Source: an uncultured Bacteroidales bacterium
GTDB taxonomy: Bacteria; Bacteroidota; Bacteroidia; Bacteroidales; UBA932
Direction: 5' to 3'
DNA length: 64,000 bases
Assembly: GCA_945868745.1 (NCBI GenBank)
Contig: CAMBMK010000001.1
Location: 1 to 64,000, forward strand
The position numbers and the translations under genes are program-made. A model generated the notes under the pieces. The model saw only the letters and a program-made list of their open reading frames with translations. It was not told the origin of the DNA and did not search any database. This document shows, piece after piece, positions 62,954 to 64,000 of this stretch (the stretch's first letter is position 1; each line of letters opens with the position of its first letter).

Positions 62954-63658
62954 TTATTTGTGCACAAGGGTGCCGACCTTTTCACCGGAAAGAAGGCGGG
63001 TAAGGTTGCCCTTGCAGTTCATGTCGAATACTATTATTGGCATATTGCCTTCGCTGCACAGGGAATATGCAGTCTGGTCCATAACCTTGAGATGCCTCTC
63101 GATGGCCTCGTCGAAGGTCAGCTCGTCGAATTTGACTGCCGACGGGTCCTTTTCAGGGTCGGCGGTATAGACCCCGTCCACCCTGGTACCCTTCAGAAGG
63201 GCATCGGCGCCTATTTCAAGAGCCCTCAGTGCAGCACCGGAATCGGTAGTGAAGAACGGGTTGCCGGTACCTCCCGAAATCAGGGCCACTCCGCCCCTTG
63301 CAAGGAAATCGGTCACATCGTCCCTCATATAATATTTGGCTATAGGCTCCATCGGGGTCGCGGTGAACACCCTTGCATCCACGCCTTCAGCCTTTATGAA
63401 CATCGAAAGGGCGAGGGAATTGATGGTCGTTGCGAGCATTCCCATCTTGTCCCCGTCCACACGGTCGAAACCGCGTCCGACTCCCTGGAGACCCCTGAAT
63501 ATATTGCCGCCTCCGTTGACTATGGCAATCTGGAGGCCCTTCCTGGCCGCGGAAGCAATCTCTTCCGCATAGGCCTTCAGGCTTGCATTATCGAGCCCGC
63601 GGCCTTCCTGGCCGCCGAGACTTTCACCGCTGAGCTTGAGCAGAACTCTCTTGTACAT
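62954..63658 (-). CDS. pyrH: Uridylate kinase
   Basis: Hexameric UMP kinase of the amino-acid kinase fold. The 234-residue protein has YKRVLLKLSGESLGG at the N terminus, QIAIVNGGGNIFRG, DKMGMLATTINSLAL, SGGTGNPFFTTDSGAALRALEIGAD and DGVYTADPEKDPSA. All are PyrH signatures. It is followed by frr, a very common pairing. A TAATTTTG promoter box is upstream. Confidence 0.97.
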   Translation of the reverse strand: MYKRVLLKLSGESLGGQEGRGLDNASLKAYAEEIASAARKGLQIAIVNGGGNIFRGLQGVGRGFDRVDGDKMGMLATTINSLALSMFIKAEGVDARVFTATPMEPIAKYYMRDDVTDFLARGGVALISGGTGNPFFTTDSGAALRALEIGADALLKGTRVDGVYTADPEKDPSAVKFDELTFDEAIERHLKVMDQTAYSLCSEGNMPIIVFDMNCKGNLTRLLSGEKVGTLVHK

Positions 63659-63705
63659 ATAGATGCCGATTGGCGTTTCTAAAATATTTTTGCGCCAAAC
63701 GGAAA

Positions 63706-63713
63706 CAAAATTA
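63706..63713 (-). promoter_or_regulatory. -7 element of pyrH-frr
   Basis: Minus-strand TAATTTTG fits TAnnTTTG; a TTG lies close to the -33 position. Initiation near 63699 leaves about 40 nt of leader. Confidence 0.55.
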
Positions 63714-63745
63714 AAAAAATATTATGAATGTTGCAAGAAACCTTT

Positions 63746-63753
63746 TATCTTTG
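63746..63753 (+). promoter_or_regulatory. -7 element of sdhC
   Basis: TATCTTTG fits TAnnTTTG, with TATG (3 of 4 to TTTG) at the exact 19-nt spacing (63723-63726). The sdhC ATG lies 38 nt downstream. Confidence 0.6.
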
Positions 63754-63791
63754 CAAGACAAGAGTGAATTTGAAAAACCAAACAACAATTT

Positions 63792-64000
63792 ATGGCTAAC
63801 GCATTCCACTATTCAATAGGCAGGAAATTCCTTCAGGCGATTTCAGGTGCATTCCTCATCGTTTTCCTTCTCCTGCACGGTACTATCAATTTTTTCTCTG
63901 TAATTGACACATTCACCGGCAAATTCGGTGCTGAAGACGGACTGTTCCAGCTCGGCTGTGACTTTATGGCACTGCCGATCGTTTCCATCATGGTCCCTGT
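63792..64000 (+). CDS. sdhC: Succinate dehydrogenase/fumarate reductase cytochrome b subunit (partial)
   Basis: The first 69 codons are present; the window ends inside the gene. The product opens with YSIGRKFLQAISGAFLIVF, then the first transmembrane helix with LLLHGTINFFSVI; this His is a likely haem b ligand. This matches the five-helix b558-type cytochrome subunit (SdhC/FrdC) of Bacteroidota fumarate reductase. The flavoprotein and Fe-S subunit genes are expected beyond the window. Confidence 0.85.
   Translation, partial: MANAFHYSIGRKFLQAISGAFLIVFLLLHGTINFFSVIDTFTGKFGAEDGLFQLGCDFMALPIVSIMVP

Overview
The window comes from a Bacteroidales-type genome (phylum Bacteroidota). Three things support this. 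The promoters match the Bacteroidota sigma-factor consensus (TTTG, 19 nt, TAnnTTTG), with near-perfect examples in front of tRNA-Leu, tRNA-Pro, the ilv operon, lolD and rpsL. The gene complement is typical: split transketolase, a fused DAHP synthase/chorismate mutase, ECF sigma modules, a b558-type succinate dehydrogenase cytochrome b and a malate dehydrogenase of the Bacteroidales type. Coding DNA is GC-rich and intergenic DNA AT-rich. I cannot assign a genus from the sequence alone. The window is mostly core metabolism on dense operons. I see no phage, insertion sequence, CRISPR array or defence island.

Layout. 1-4431: tRNA-Leu, then a shikimate cluster aroB, an aroD-aroA gene fusion and aroC. 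4435-8734: an Fe-S assembly cluster sufB-pnuC-sufC-sufD, with a PnuC-family transporter inside it and a half-length SufD, followed by ispE; tsaE comes after. 9263-11816: a YifB/ComM-type AAA ATPase and a divergent omega-amidase-like nitrilase. 11839-24427: a complete branched-chain amino-acid operon (ilvD, ilvB, ilvN, ilvC, leuA, leuC, leuD, a second IPMS/citramalate-synthase-like gene, leuB, ilvE). It is preceded by a promoter, a 25-codon Ile/Leu/Val-rich leader peptide and a 12-bp terminator hairpin, which is a classic transcription-attenuation arrangement.

24433-31639: a lipoprotein, an ECF sigma factor with a membrane-anchored beta-barrel-like partner, a TPR protein with an EnvC-like factor, and mdh. 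31783-36147: a phosphopantetheinyl transferase with a long unexplained leader, a structured intergenic region, tRNA-Pro, lolD-trmN6, and a second ECF sigma / membrane protein / Spy-like module. 36231-40046: split transketolase, nagB and a LacI-family regulator. 40143-46375: an aspartate-family operon (GH42-like protein, metX, thrA, asd). 46443-50029: the str operon rpsL-rpsG-fusA-rpsJ, ending in a CAU tRNA and a terminator instead of continuing into the rest of the S10 operon.

50161-58332: a secreted GH2 glycosidase, dusB with an S9 peptidase, a BadF/BcrA-family sugar-kinase-like protein and lpxK. 58265-62270: the phenylalanine/tyrosine operon pheA-aminotransferase-tyrA-aroG/chorismate mutase, which feeds on the chorismate made by the first cluster. 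62363-64000: frr, pyrH and the start of sdhC. Together the genes give near-complete Ile/Val/Leu, Thr/Met-precursor and Phe/Tyr synthesis. The most notable observations are the BCAA attenuator, the AroD-AroA fusion, the shortened SufD, the probable citramalate route to isoleucine, and two structured non-coding stretches (31797-32038 and 32720-32942) that I cannot assign.
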